From: Parapedobacter indicus
GTDB taxonomy: Bacteria; Bacteroidota; Bacteroidia; Sphingobacteriales; Sphingobacteriaceae
Direction of reading: 5' to 3'
DNA length: 64,000 nt
NCBI RefSeq assembly: GCF_900113765.1
Contig: NZ_FOQO01000002.1
Coordinates: 62,001 to 126,000, forward strand
Shown here: positions 34,654 through 42,651 of the stretch, piece by piece
How positions within the stretch are numbered: position 1 is the stretch's first letter
Layout: every line of letters starts with the position of its first letter
Made by a program: the position numbers and the translations under genes
Notes under the pieces: model-generated
Seen by the model: only the letters and a program-made list of their open reading frames with translations
Databases searched by the model: none
What the model was told of the DNA's origin: nothing

Positions 34654-34671
34654 ATTAATCAAATGATTAAT
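34654..34671. promoter_or_regulatory. Operator O2 upstream of exporter genes
   Basis: ATTAATCA-AA-TGATTAAT, sharing the 16-bp core TTAATCAAATGATTAA with O1. It lies 17 bp before the tolC-like start; a further half site (TGATTAA) overlaps that start codon. Presumed second TetR site. Confidence 0.75.
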
Positions 34672-34688
34672 TCAAATTAATAAACAAA

Positions 34689-35960
34689 ATGATTAACCCC
34701 CGTTTCTTAGCTGTATGCATTTGGATAGCGATCCCGCTGGTTACCGCGGCACAGACGCCGGATACAACGCTTACCCTCTCGGAAAGCCATACGTTGGCCA
34801 CCGAAAATTATCCGTTGATCAAACAGCATAATCTGATCACATTGAGCACCCGGTACGCAATTGAACAGGCCAACAAGGGCTATCTGCCACAGATTAACAT
34901 CAATGGCCAGGCCACGTACCAGTCCGAAGTGACGAAGATTCCCATTCAGGTTCCCGGAATAGACGTACCCACCCTGGATAAAGATCAGTACAAACTGTAT
35001 GGTGAACTCAACCAATCTCTTTTTGACGGCGGTTCCATTAAACTCCAGAAACAAGCCGTTGAAGCAAACGCACAGGTGGAAGCACAAGCGCTGGAAGTGG
35101 AACTATATAAAATCAGGGAACGGGTAAACCAACTCTTTTTTGGGATTTTACTACTGGATGCACAGCTGAACCAAAACGAGTTGCTACAAAAGGATATCCG
35201 CGCTGGCCTGGATAAAACCAACGCAGCGATTGCTAACGGTGCTGCATTGAAAAGCAACGGTAACCTATTGGAAGCCGAACTACTCAGAACAACGCAGCGC
35301 ACCGTGGAATTACAGACGACACGCAGTGCATACCTGCACATGCTCGGCCAATTTGTCAACAGACCGTTGGATGAACGTACCCGATTGGAAAGGCCCAAGG
35401 CTCCTACTTCCGCTACCGGCAACAACCGCCCGGAACTGGCGTGGTATGCGTTCCAGCAAAACAGCATCGACGTGAACCGCAAACAGCTGATGGCCAAAAA
35501 TCTTCCCAAGTTGAATTTTTTTGTGCAAGCAGGCATCGGGCGCCCGGCATTGAACATGTTAAGCAATGATTTCGATCCCTATTACTATGGCGGTGTCCGC
35601 TTAAGCATCCCGATAAGTGGCTTCTACACATTGAAAAAGGAAAAAGCGTTACTGGACATCAAAACCAAATCCATCGACGTACAACGGGAAAACTTCCTAT
35701 TCAACAACCAGCTGGCGCTGTCGCAGCAAAACACCGAATCGGCCAAGTACGAGCGATTGCTGGAAACCGATGATGAAATCATCACGCTCCGCACCTCGGT
35801 GAAAGAGGCAGCGCTTGCCCAACTTGAAAACGGCGTGATCAATTCGGCGGATTACCTCCGCGAGGTCAATGCCGAAGACAATGCCAAATTGGCCAAAATC
35901 CTCCATGAGCTTCAATGGCTGATGATTCAATACGAAATCCAACACACAACCGGAAATTAG
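34689..35960 (+). CDS. TolC-family outer-membrane efflux protein
   Basis: 423 residues. Signal peptide cleaved after about TAAQ (residue 22), then TLTLSESHTLATENYPLIKQ, the usual OEP opening. Two OEP repeats with long coiled-coil helices (NQLFFGILLLDAQLNQNELL, ENTESAKYERLLETDDEIITLR) form the periplasmic tunnel, and barrel strands lie in between (INGQATYQSEV, NFFVQAGIGRPALN). It is first of the exporter genes, 20 bp before the HlyD-like adaptor, so this bacterium encodes its outer-membrane exit duct with the pump, whereas the E. coli ybh operon borrows TolC. Confidence 0.93.
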   Translation: MINPRFLAVCIWIAIPLVTAAQTPDTTLTLSESHTLATENYPLIKQHNLITLSTRYAIEQANKGYLPQININGQATYQSEVTKIPIQVPGIDVPTLDKDQYKLYGELNQSLFDGGSIKLQKQAVEANAQVEAQALEVELYKIRERVNQLFFGILLLDAQLNQNELLQKDIRAGLDKTNAAIANGAALKSNGNLLEAELLRTTQRTVELQTTRSAYLHMLGQFVNRPLDERTRLERPKAPTSATGNNRPELAWYAFQQNSIDVNRKQLMAKNLPKLNFFVQAGIGRPALNMLSNDFDPYYYGGVRLSIPISGFYTLKKEKALLDIKTKSIDVQRENFLFNNQLALSQQNTESAKYERLLETDDEIITLRTSVKEAALAQLENGVINSADYLREVNAEDNAKLAKILHELQWLMIQYEIQHTTGN

Positions 35961-35980
35961 CGAACTAAAAAATAACGAAA

Positions 35981-36874
35981 ATGAATAGCTTAAAAATCCT
36001 GACAATTATCCCCTTTCTCATAGCGGCATGCAGTCAACACGAAAACGTTTACGACGCATCGGGAACCTTTGAGGCCGTGGAAACCATTATTTCCGCCGAA
36101 GCCAACGGCGTCATTAACGCATTGGATGTTCAGGAAGGACAGGAGCTGCATGCCGGCCAGGCCATCGGCTATATAGACAGTACACAACTTCACCTGCGGA
36201 AGCTACAGCTCCAATCGCAGATTAAAGCCGTACTCAGCAAACGACCAAATGTAACTGTGCAGCTTGCCGCCCTGCATGAGCAATTGAACCAGGCGGTCCA
36301 CGAACAGCAACGCATTGCCAACATGGTACGGGCGGATGCAGCAACGCCGAAACAATTGGACGATGCAAACGCGCAGGTAGCTGTCATCAAAAAGCAGATC
36401 GCTGCCCAGCAGTCCTCCTTGGGCATCACCTCATCAAGCCTCACACAGGAAGCCTCTCCGCTGGAAGTCCAAATTGCACAATTGGAAGATGAACTCGCCA
36501 AGAGCCGCATTATCAATCCACTTGATGGCACTGTGTTGGTGAAATATGCCGAAGCAAACGAGACCGCTACGGTGGGTAAGCCGTTATACAAGATCGCCGA
36601 TCTTTCTTCGATCATCTTACGGGCTTACATCACCGGACCGCAGTTCAGCCAACTCAAACTGAATCAATCCGTTACCGTATTGGTAGATGATGCCAAGGGT
36701 GAATACCGGGAGTATCCCGGCACGGTGGAGTGGATAAGTGACAAGGCGGAATTCACGCCGAAAACCATCCAGACAAAAGATGAACGTGAAAACCTGGTGT
36801 ATGCCACGAAAATCCGTGTAAAAAACGATGGACTCCTTAAAATAGGGATGTATGGGGAGGTAAGGTTTGATTGA
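35981..36874 (+). CDS. HlyD/YbhG-like periplasmic adaptor lipoprotein
   Basis: A 297-residue membrane-fusion protein. A lipoprotein-type start (IPFLIAACSQ, Cys17), then a lipoyl/barrel-sandwich domain split in two: AEANGVINALDVQEGQELHAGQAIGYIDS and later INPLDGTVLVKYAEANETAT (quoted by their key parts EGQELHAGQAIG and GTVLVKYAE). Between them lies a coiled-coil hairpin (about 70-165; LHEQLNQAVHEQQRIANMVR). The C-terminal beta-barrel is ITGPQFSQLKLNQSVTVLVD. It links the ABC-2 pump to the TolC-like channel. The closest known parallel by context is YbhG. Confidence 0.92.
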   Translation: MNSLKILTIIPFLIAACSQHENVYDASGTFEAVETIISAEANGVINALDVQEGQELHAGQAIGYIDSTQLHLRKLQLQSQIKAVLSKRPNVTVQLAALHEQLNQAVHEQQRIANMVRADAATPKQLDDANAQVAVIKKQIAAQQSSLGITSSSLTQEASPLEVQIAQLEDELAKSRIINPLDGTVLVKYAEANETATVGKPLYKIADLSSIILRAYITGPQFSQLKLNQSVTVLVDDAKGEYREYPGTVEWISDKAEFTPKTIQTKDERENLVYATKIRVKNDGLLKIGMYGEVRFD

Positions 36875-36925
36875 AAATGGAAGAAAACTGAAAGTGGAAA
36901 GTTGAAAATTGAAAGTGACAGTTTT
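36874..36925. repeat. Intergenic A/G-rich repeat, direct copy
   Basis: The linker between adaptor and ATPase is built of near-repeats of GAAAAnTGAAAGTnGAAAGT (for example GGAAAGTTGAAAATTGAAAG). The complementary pattern occurs at 39709-39744, between the permeases, so a copy is present in each orientation around the ATPase/permease genes. Confidence 0.5.
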
Positions 36926-37840
36926 ATGGTTAATGTGAACAACATCTCCAAAACTTACAACAAAGGCGCAGTGAAAGCGGTGAACGATGTCTCCTTTTCC
37001 GTGGAAAAAGGTGAACTGTTTGGTCTTATCGGCCCGGATGGTGCGGGCAAGAGCAGCATCTTCCGGATCCTTACCACACTCCTGCTGCCCGATAGCGGCG
37101 GCGCTACGGTAGCAGGATACGATGTCGTAAAAGATTACCGTCAGATCCGTAGCAGCGTCGGGTATATGCCCGGCCGGTTTTCGCTTTACCCTGATCTCAG
37201 TATTGAAGAAAATCTACATTTTTTTGCGACGGTATTCAACACGACGGTAGCGGAAAATTACCATCTCATCGAAGACATTTACGTGCAGATCGAACCATTC
37301 AAGAAACGGCGGGCGGGCAAATTGTCAGGTGGGATGAAGCAAAAACTGGCGCTTTGCTGTGCATTGATTCATAAGCCCACGGTACTTTTCCTTGACGAGC
37401 CTACCACCGGCGTAGACCCGGTTTCGCGCAAAGAATTCTGGGAAATGCTCAAACGCCTCAAACAACAGGGGATTACCATCGTGGTTTCCACCCCATATAT
37501 GGACGAGGCGACCCGCTGCGACCGCATCGCGTTGATCCAAGGGGGAAGTATCCTATCCATCAACCCGCCCCAGCAAATCGTGACCGCCTATCCGAGTCCG
37601 CTCTATGCAGTCAAAGCCACGGATATGCCACGTGTTATCCACGTATTAGCCACCCATCAGCCACCTTTTAACAGCTATTTGTTCGGTGAATATATCCACG
37701 TTGATATGCCGGGCATGGGCGATCAAGAAGCAGTACAAGTACTGACGGACGTACTGGCCAAAGCGGGCCTGGATGGTATCGAAGTGAACCCCGTGACACC
37801 CACCATCGAAGATTGTTTTATTAAACTGCTGACCACATGA
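36926..37840 (+). CDS. ABC-2 exporter ATPase, first half (YbhF N-terminal-like)
   Basis: 304 residues from the ATG at 36926 (the frame is open from 36902, but MVNVNNISKTY begins as ABC ATPases do). Walker A GPDGAGKSS, Q-loop VGYMPGRFSLYPDLS, signature LSGGMKQK, Walker B VLFLDEPTTGVDP, and a switch region in which the usual His is replaced: VVSTPYMDEATRCD (Thr-Pro-Tyr), a feature I also associate with the YbhF N-terminal half. The last 70 residues are a regulatory extension. The stop overlaps the next ATPase start (ATGA), so the two halves are made together and probably heterodimerise. Confidence 0.92.
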   Translation: MVNVNNISKTYNKGAVKAVNDVSFSVEKGELFGLIGPDGAGKSSIFRILTTLLLPDSGGATVAGYDVVKDYRQIRSSVGYMPGRFSLYPDLSIEENLHFFATVFNTTVAENYHLIEDIYVQIEPFKKRRAGKLSGGMKQKLALCCALIHKPTVLFLDEPTTGVDPVSRKEFWEMLKRLKQQGITIVVSTPYMDEATRCDRIALIQGGSILSINPPQQIVTAYPSPLYAVKATDMPRVIHVLATHQPPFNSYLFGEYIHVDMPGMGDQEAVQVLTDVLAKAGLDGIEVNPVTPTIEDCFIKLLTT

Positions 37841-38583
37841 GTATGAACGAACCGGTAATCAAAGCAGAAAATTTGACCAAGCGCTTCGGTGATTTCACCG
37901 CTGTCGATGCCATCAGCTTTGAGGTTTACAAAGGAGAGATATTCGGATTCCTCGGTGCAAACGGCGCGGGAAAAACAACCGCGATGCGCATGTTATGTGG
38001 CCTATCCACCCCTTCGTCGGGAACCGCCCGTATCGCGGGGTTCGATGTATATCGCCAGACCGAACAGATCAAACGGAACATCGGATACATGAGCCAGAAG
38101 TTCTCGTTATACGAAGACCTGACCGTATTGGAAAACATCCGGTTTTTCGGGGGCATATATGGGCTCAGCAACCAACAGCTCAAATTGAAAAGCGATGCGC
38201 TGATCGAACGGCTGGGATTGCAACCGGAAGCCAAAAAAATGGTCGGAGAATTGCCCTTAGGCTGGAAACAGAAACTGGCATTTTCGGTATCCATCCTGCA
38301 CGAACCAACCATTGTATTTCTCGATGAACCTACGGGAGGCGTGGATCCCGTGACACGCCGGCAATTCTGGGCACTGATTTACGAAGCAGCCAGCAATGGC
38401 ATTACGGTTTTTGTTACTACACATTATATGGACGAGGCCGAATACTGCAACCGGATTTCCATTATGGTCGACGGCCGAATTGCCGCATTGGGCACGCCTA
38501 AAGAATTAAAGATACAGCTAAACGAGTCTTCCATGGATGGAGTATTCTATCAGCTGGCAAGGGGAGCAAAGAATAAAGATTAG
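37837..38583 (+). CDS. ABC-2 exporter ATPase, second half (YbhF C-terminal-like)
   Basis: 248 residues. Walker A GANGAGKTT, Q-loop IGYMSQKFSLYEDLTV, Walker B IVFLDEPTGGVDP and H-loop VTTHYMDEAEYC are canonical. The signature position reads ELPLGWKQKLAF instead of LSGGQ, the degenerate form I recall from the second domain of YbhF. Together with the preceding gene this makes an asymmetric ATPase pair that in E. coli is one polypeptide. It overlaps that gene by 4 bp and is 5 bp from the first permease. Confidence 0.92.
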   Translation: MSMNEPVIKAENLTKRFGDFTAVDAISFEVYKGEIFGFLGANGAGKTTAMRMLCGLSTPSSGTARIAGFDVYRQTEQIKRNIGYMSQKFSLYEDLTVLENIRFFGGIYGLSNQQLKLKSDALIERLGLQPEAKKMVGELPLGWKQKLAFSVSILHEPTIVFLDEPTGGVDPVTRRQFWALIYEAASNGITVFVTTHYMDEAEYCNRISIMVDGRIAALGTPKELKIQLNESSMDGVFYQLARGAKNKD

Positions 38584-38588
38584 GGAAA

Positions 38589-39695
38589 ATGAAGCAGTTT
38601 ATCACATTTGTAAAAAAGGAATTCTATCATGTATTGCGTGACCGCAGAACGTTGCTCATTCTGTTTGGCATGCCACTCGCACAGATCGTCATCTTCGGTT
38701 TTGCACTTACCAACGAAGTAAAGAACGCCCGTATTGTTATTGTCGATCATGCCAAGGACGATGCTTCCCGATCCATTATCGACCGCATCGGCGCCAGCAA
38801 CTTCTTTGAAATCCGCGAAGATGTGATGGATAGAAACCGGATGGAGACCGCATTCAAAGAAGGCAAAATCAAACTGGCGATCCTATTCCCAGCCAATTTC
38901 CAGCGCGATCTCTTCCATCAAAACCATGCACCCATACAGGTCATCGCCGACGCTTCGGATCCGAACTACGCAACAACACTGACCAACTACGTATCGTCCA
39001 TCATACAGGACTACCAAACTGAGCTTAATGAAACCGTTGCGCTGCCCTATCGGATCACGCCCCAACTACGCATGTTGTATAATCCGCAATTGAAAGGCGC
39101 TCCCAACTTTGTACCGGGGGTAATGGCACTGGTACTCATGCTGGTTTCGGTGATGATGACTGCGATATCCATCGTGCGCGAAAAGGAGACAGGTACCCTA
39201 GAAATCCTGCTGGTATCGCCTTTCAAGCCCGTATGGGTTATCCTCTCAAAGGCGGTCCCCTACCTGATTCTTTCCCTCGTCAATGTGCTGTCGATTGTAT
39301 TGATGAGTGTGTTCGTTTTGCAATTGCCCGTGGAAGGCAGTTGGTTGCTCCTATTCGCAGAAAGTACACTTTTTATCGTTACCTGCCTCACATTGGGAAT
39401 CTTTATTTCCATCAAAACCAAATCCCAGCAGGTCGCGATGCTTATCTCGCTGATGGGTATGCTGCTTCCCACGATGATGTTCAGCGGCTTTATGTTTCCC
39501 ATCGAAAATATGCCTGTACCGCTGCAAATTATCTCGAATGTCGTGCCGGCGAAATGGTTTTACATCATCGTGAAATCCATCATGATTAAAGGTGTGGGTT
39601 TTGCCGCCATATGGAAGGAGACGCTGATCCTGCTGGGGATCGCACTGTTCTTCTTCGTGATCAGTTTAAGAAGTTTTAAGATACGACTGGAATAG
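38589..39695 (+). CDS. ABC-2 exporter permease (YbhS/YbhR-like)
   Basis: 368 residues. One N-terminal membrane helix (LLILFGMPLAQIVIFGFAL), a periplasmic domain of about 150 residues, then five helices starting at FVPGVMALVLMLVSVMMTAI with the ABC-2 signature SIVREKETGTLEILLVSPF, and IENMPVPLQIISNVVPAKWF before the last helix. This is the ABC2_membrane_3 layout. It should form the transmembrane path with the next gene product. Substrate unknown; YbhFSR has been linked to drug and cation export. Confidence 0.92.
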   Translation: MKQFITFVKKEFYHVLRDRRTLLILFGMPLAQIVIFGFALTNEVKNARIVIVDHAKDDASRSIIDRIGASNFFEIREDVMDRNRMETAFKEGKIKLAILFPANFQRDLFHQNHAPIQVIADASDPNYATTLTNYVSSIIQDYQTELNETVALPYRITPQLRMLYNPQLKGAPNFVPGVMALVLMLVSVMMTAISIVREKETGTLEILLVSPFKPVWVILSKAVPYLILSLVNVLSIVLMSVFVLQLPVEGSWLLLFAESTLFIVTCLTLGIFISIKTKSQQVAMLISLMGMLLPTMMFSGFMFPIENMPVPLQIISNVVPAKWFYIIVKSIMIKGVGFAAIWKETLILLGIALFFFVISLRSFKIRLE

Positions 39696-39708
39696 TGAAA
39701 AATGGAAA

Positions 39709-39744
39709 GTAAAACTTTCAACTTTCAATTAGCTAATTTTCAAT
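39709..39744. repeat. Intergenic repeat, inverted copy
   Basis: AAAGTAAAACTTTCAACTTT and AATTTTCAATT are the complement of the linker pattern at 36874-36925. It also folds on itself (GAAAGT/ACTTTC; AATTAGCTAATT). Confidence 0.5.
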
Positions 39745-39751
39745 TAAAAAA

Positions 39752-40870
39752 GTGAGAACAATAAAATTTCTACTCGAAAAAGAATTCCGACAGATTTTCC
39801 GGAACCGGGCCATCCTGCTATTGATTATGGTGATGCCGATCATGCAGCTTGTCATCTTACCGCTAGCGGCCGACTTCGAAGTTAAAAACATCAACTTATC
39901 GGTGGTAGACCACGATCACTCGCCCTATTCGAGGCAGCTGATTTCGAAGATCACCGCTTCGGGATATTTCCGGCTACAGGGATACCAAGCTTCCATGAAA
40001 GAGGCTTACCGGTTTATTGAACAGGACAAGGCCGATCTGGCACTGGAAATACCTAGCGGATTCGAACGTAACCTCATCCGTGAAAACGAGCAACAGCTGT
40101 TTATTGCAGTGAATGCCATCAACGGCACGAAAGCCGGTTTAGGTGGCGCTTATTTGTCGTCCATCCTGCGCGATTTCAACCAGGATATCCGAATGGAGTG
40201 GATACCGCCCATGCGTTTGCAGCCGCTACCCACCATCGAAGTAATACCGAAAAACCGGTTTAATCCACAACTCAATTACCAATTTTTCATGGTACCCGGT
40301 ATCCTTGCGATCTTATTGACCATGGTAGGCGGATTTCTTTCGGCTCTGAACATCGTGAAAGAAAAGGAAATCGGCACGATCGAGCAGATTAATGTAACGC
40401 CCATCCGGAAACACCATTTCATCCTCGGGAAATTAATTCCTTTCTGGATATTGGGTAACGTGGTATTCACATTGGGATTGGTGGTTTCCTGGATCATCTA
40501 TGGCATTTTCCCTCAAGGCAATATAATGGCCATGTATGGATTTATCTGGATTTATCTACTCGCCGTGTTGGGATTTGGATTACTGGTGTCCACCTATACC
40601 GACACCCAGCAGCAAGCCATGTTCGTGATGTTTTTCTTTATGATGATTTTCATCCTGATGGGTGGTTTATTCACATCGATAGACAGCATGCCCGGGTGGG
40701 CAAAATGGATTGCTGCACTGAATCCCGTAAGTTATTTGGTAGAAGTGATGCGAATGATTATTCTCAAGGGAAGCGGTTGGTCGGCCATTCTTCCCCACCT
40801 TGGCATCCTATTGGCCTTTGGTGTGGTATTAAATGGTTGGGCCATCTGGAATTACCGGAAAACAAGCTAA
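39752..40870 (+). CDS. ABC-2 exporter permease, second subunit
   Basis: 372 residues, GTG start at 39752 (the first codon in frame that fits the family opening RTIKFLLEKEFRQIFRNR). N-terminal helix AILLLIMVMPIMQLVILPL, periplasmic domain (LSVVDHDHSPYSRQLISKI), then FFMVPGILAILLTMVGGFL with the signature NIVKEKEIGTIEQINVTPI and further helices to IDSMPGWAKWIAALNPVSYL. Pairs with the preceding permease. It is the last gene of the tetR-tolC-hlyD-ATPase-ATPase-permease-permease run. The short AT-rich stem ATTAT/ATAAT followed by eight Ts just past the stop may end transcription. Confidence 0.92.
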   Translation: MRTIKFLLEKEFRQIFRNRAILLLIMVMPIMQLVILPLAADFEVKNINLSVVDHDHSPYSRQLISKITASGYFRLQGYQASMKEAYRFIEQDKADLALEIPSGFERNLIRENEQQLFIAVNAINGTKAGLGGAYLSSILRDFNQDIRMEWIPPMRLQPLPTIEVIPKNRFNPQLNYQFFMVPGILAILLTMVGGFLSALNIVKEKEIGTIEQINVTPIRKHHFILGKLIPFWILGNVVFTLGLVVSWIIYGIFPQGNIMAMYGFIWIYLLAVLGFGLLVSTYTDTQQQAMFVMFFFMMIFILMGGLFTSIDSMPGWAKWIAALNPVSYLVEVMRMIILKGSGWSAILPHLGILLAFGVVLNGWAIWNYRKTS

Positions 40871-40966
40871 AAGCCATTATTGATAATTATTTTTTTTAGA
40901 TTGTAATTTATAGGTCATTATTCTCGTCTACTCTAAAAACGTTGATACAGAAACACAATTATTCTT

Positions 40967-40974
40967 TACTTTTG
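40967..40974 (+). promoter_or_regulatory. -7 promoter element of HAD-like gene
   Basis: TACTTTTG (TAnnTTTG), with TTG at 40942-40944 as a possible -33 element. The leader to the ATG at 41031 is about 50 bases. Confidence 0.6.
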
Positions 40975-41030
40975 ACTCATTAAATTAAAAAGTCAAATAG
41001 TCTATCACCTAACAGTAAATATTTGGCATC

Positions 41031-41735
41031 ATGCAAGCAAGAGGGATTTTATTAAATTACGAAGGGACCATCGACACGAATGGGCAGCACTGGGGAGCCA
41101 TTCTCTGGCATAAATTCCAGAAACACATTGTCGGTTTGGACAAGTCTGTATTTAATCGGGCTTATGCCTATTCCGAAGATGTATTGGCTTCGCAAGCCAT
41201 TATCCAACCCAGTCATGTCTTTCTGGATCTATTGGTGCATAAAATTACCCAGCAGTTCCATTACCTGACAAACCAGGGCTATCAATTGGATTACGACAAC
41301 ATCAGCACCATTGCGCAGGAGTGCAACAACCTGGCTATCCGAACCCTCCGGAAGACCCAAAATATCCTGGAAAGCCTGTCCAGTACATTTCCCATCGTGT
41401 TGGTTGCTAATTTTTACGGGAACCTCAACTCGGTACTTGCTGAATTCGGCATCAAGAAATATTTTTCGGATGTCGTCGAATCTACCACATCCAACATGCA
41501 TTTCAATACGGAGATTTATGAGAAGGGGGTGAACCGCCTCGGTTATGCAGCGGAAGAATGTGTTGCCGTGGGCGACTCGTACAACCGGGATATCCTGCCT
41601 TCCAAAGCAGTGGGTTGCCAAACGATCTGGTTAAACGTGATGGGATGGGAAGAATGGGGAATTGATGAATTGGACATTACCGACGCTGAAATCGCCGACT
41701 TCGGCCAATTACCCGGATTGTTAGAACGCTGGTAG
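41031..41735 (+). CDS. HAD-superfamily protein with substituted catalytic residues
   Basis: A 234-residue haloacid-dehalogenase-fold protein in its general build (helical cap at about 20-110, Rossmann core around it). Motif I reads LLNYEGTID, where active HAD hydrolases have DxDGT: both acidic positions are changed (Asn9, Glu11). Motif II is VLVANFYGN (Ala where Ser/Thr is usual). Motif IV, VAVGDSYNRDI, is intact. So the fold looks preserved but phosphatase chemistry through an Asp nucleophile is unlikely. It could be a binding or regulatory pseudo-enzyme. First gene of a possible unit with the ATP-cone/nuclease-like gene 42 bp downstream. Confidence 0.8.
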   Translation: MQARGILLNYEGTIDTNGQHWGAILWHKFQKHIVGLDKSVFNRAYAYSEDVLASQAIIQPSHVFLDLLVHKITQQFHYLTNQGYQLDYDNISTIAQECNNLAIRTLRKTQNILESLSSTFPIVLVANFYGNLNSVLAEFGIKKYFSDVVESTTSNMHFNTEIYEKGVNRLGYAAEECVAVGDSYNRDILPSKAVGCQTIWLNVMGWEEWGIDELDITDAEIADFGQLPGLLERW

Positions 41736-41777
41736 CGACCGGCTTTTCAAAATCTCCCTTGGTATCTGCCCAAAAAT

Positions 41778-42647
41778 ATGCATATTGGCATCTCAAAAGA
41801 CGCCCAACGTATGCAAGTAAAAAAATACTCCGGTGAACTTGTTGAGTTTGATGTAAACCGCCTGAAGGGTTCTTTATCCAAATCGGGTGCCTCGTCGGAT
41901 GTGGTCGATGAGGTATGGGATGCAATGAGACCCATGGTTTACGACGGAATCAGTACCCGTGATCTCTACAGGCTTGCCTTCCACTTATTAAAACGAGAAG
42001 CCGATTCCTTTGCCGCGCGGTATAGCCTGAAAAGGGCACTGAAGGACCTAGGACCGGCTGGTTACTTTTTCGAACAATGGGTAGCCAAACTATTCGGACA
42101 CGTCCACTATCAGACCCTGACGGGACAATTGCTGACCGGCAACTCCGTCACCCACGAAGTCGATGTAGTCGCACAGAAAGACGACGAGCTACTGCTCGTC
42201 GAATGCAAATTCAGGAACACGGAGGAAGCCAAAATCACCGTAACCACGCCTATGTATTTCCTTTCTAGGGTAAATGACTTCCAGGGGCGCAAGTTTTCAT
42301 TTTTCGGAAAGCCGATGGAATTTACTGCGGGGTGGCTGGTCACCAATGCGTACATGACCACCGACTCCATCCATTTTGCCCAATATTACGGTTTAAATCT
42401 CCTATCGTGGGATTATCCAACCGATAGCAGTATCAAACGCCGGGTAGACAATGCAGGCTTGTACCCCATCACGTGCCTCACGACTGTCACCAAAAACGAA
42501 AAGGACACGCTGCTGAAACAGGGTTGTATCTTGGTAAAGGACATTATTGACGATGAATCCCAACTCGATACGTTGCACTGCGCACCACGCAAGCGCCGCC
42601 GCATTCTGCAGGAAGCCATCGAATTGGTAAACCATCAAAAACCCTAA
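41778..42647 (+). CDS. ATP-cone / PD-(D/E)XK endonuclease-like fusion protein
   Basis: 289 residues. Residues about 12-85 are an ATP-cone, the nucleotide-sensing domain of NrdR and ribonucleotide reductases (QVKKYSGELVEFDVNRLKGS, then ISTRDLYRLAFHLLKRE). Residues about 100-220 resemble the Mrr-like restriction-endonuclease fold: FFEQWVAKLFGHV, HEVDVVAQKDDELLLVECKF with the D-x(10)-ECK catalytic spacing. The C-terminus is a basic tail (CAPRKRRRILQEAI). The ATG at 41811 (MQVKKY) is an alternative start just before the ATP-cone. Such proteins occur in Bacteroidota, but no function is known to me. A nuclease switched by ATP/dATP is the obvious hypothesis. No methyltransferase partner is present. 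The stop is 4 bp from the LOG gene. Confidence 0.82.
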   Translation: MHIGISKDAQRMQVKKYSGELVEFDVNRLKGSLSKSGASSDVVDEVWDAMRPMVYDGISTRDLYRLAFHLLKREADSFAARYSLKRALKDLGPAGYFFEQWVAKLFGHVHYQTLTGQLLTGNSVTHEVDVVAQKDDELLLVECKFRNTEEAKITVTTPMYFLSRVNDFQGRKFSFFGKPMEFTAGWLVTNAYMTTDSIHFAQYYGLNLLSWDYPTDSSIKRRVDNAGLYPITCLTTVTKNEKDTLLKQGCILVKDIIDDESQLDTLHCAPRKRRRILQEAIELVNHQKP

Positions 42648-42651
42648 CCCA

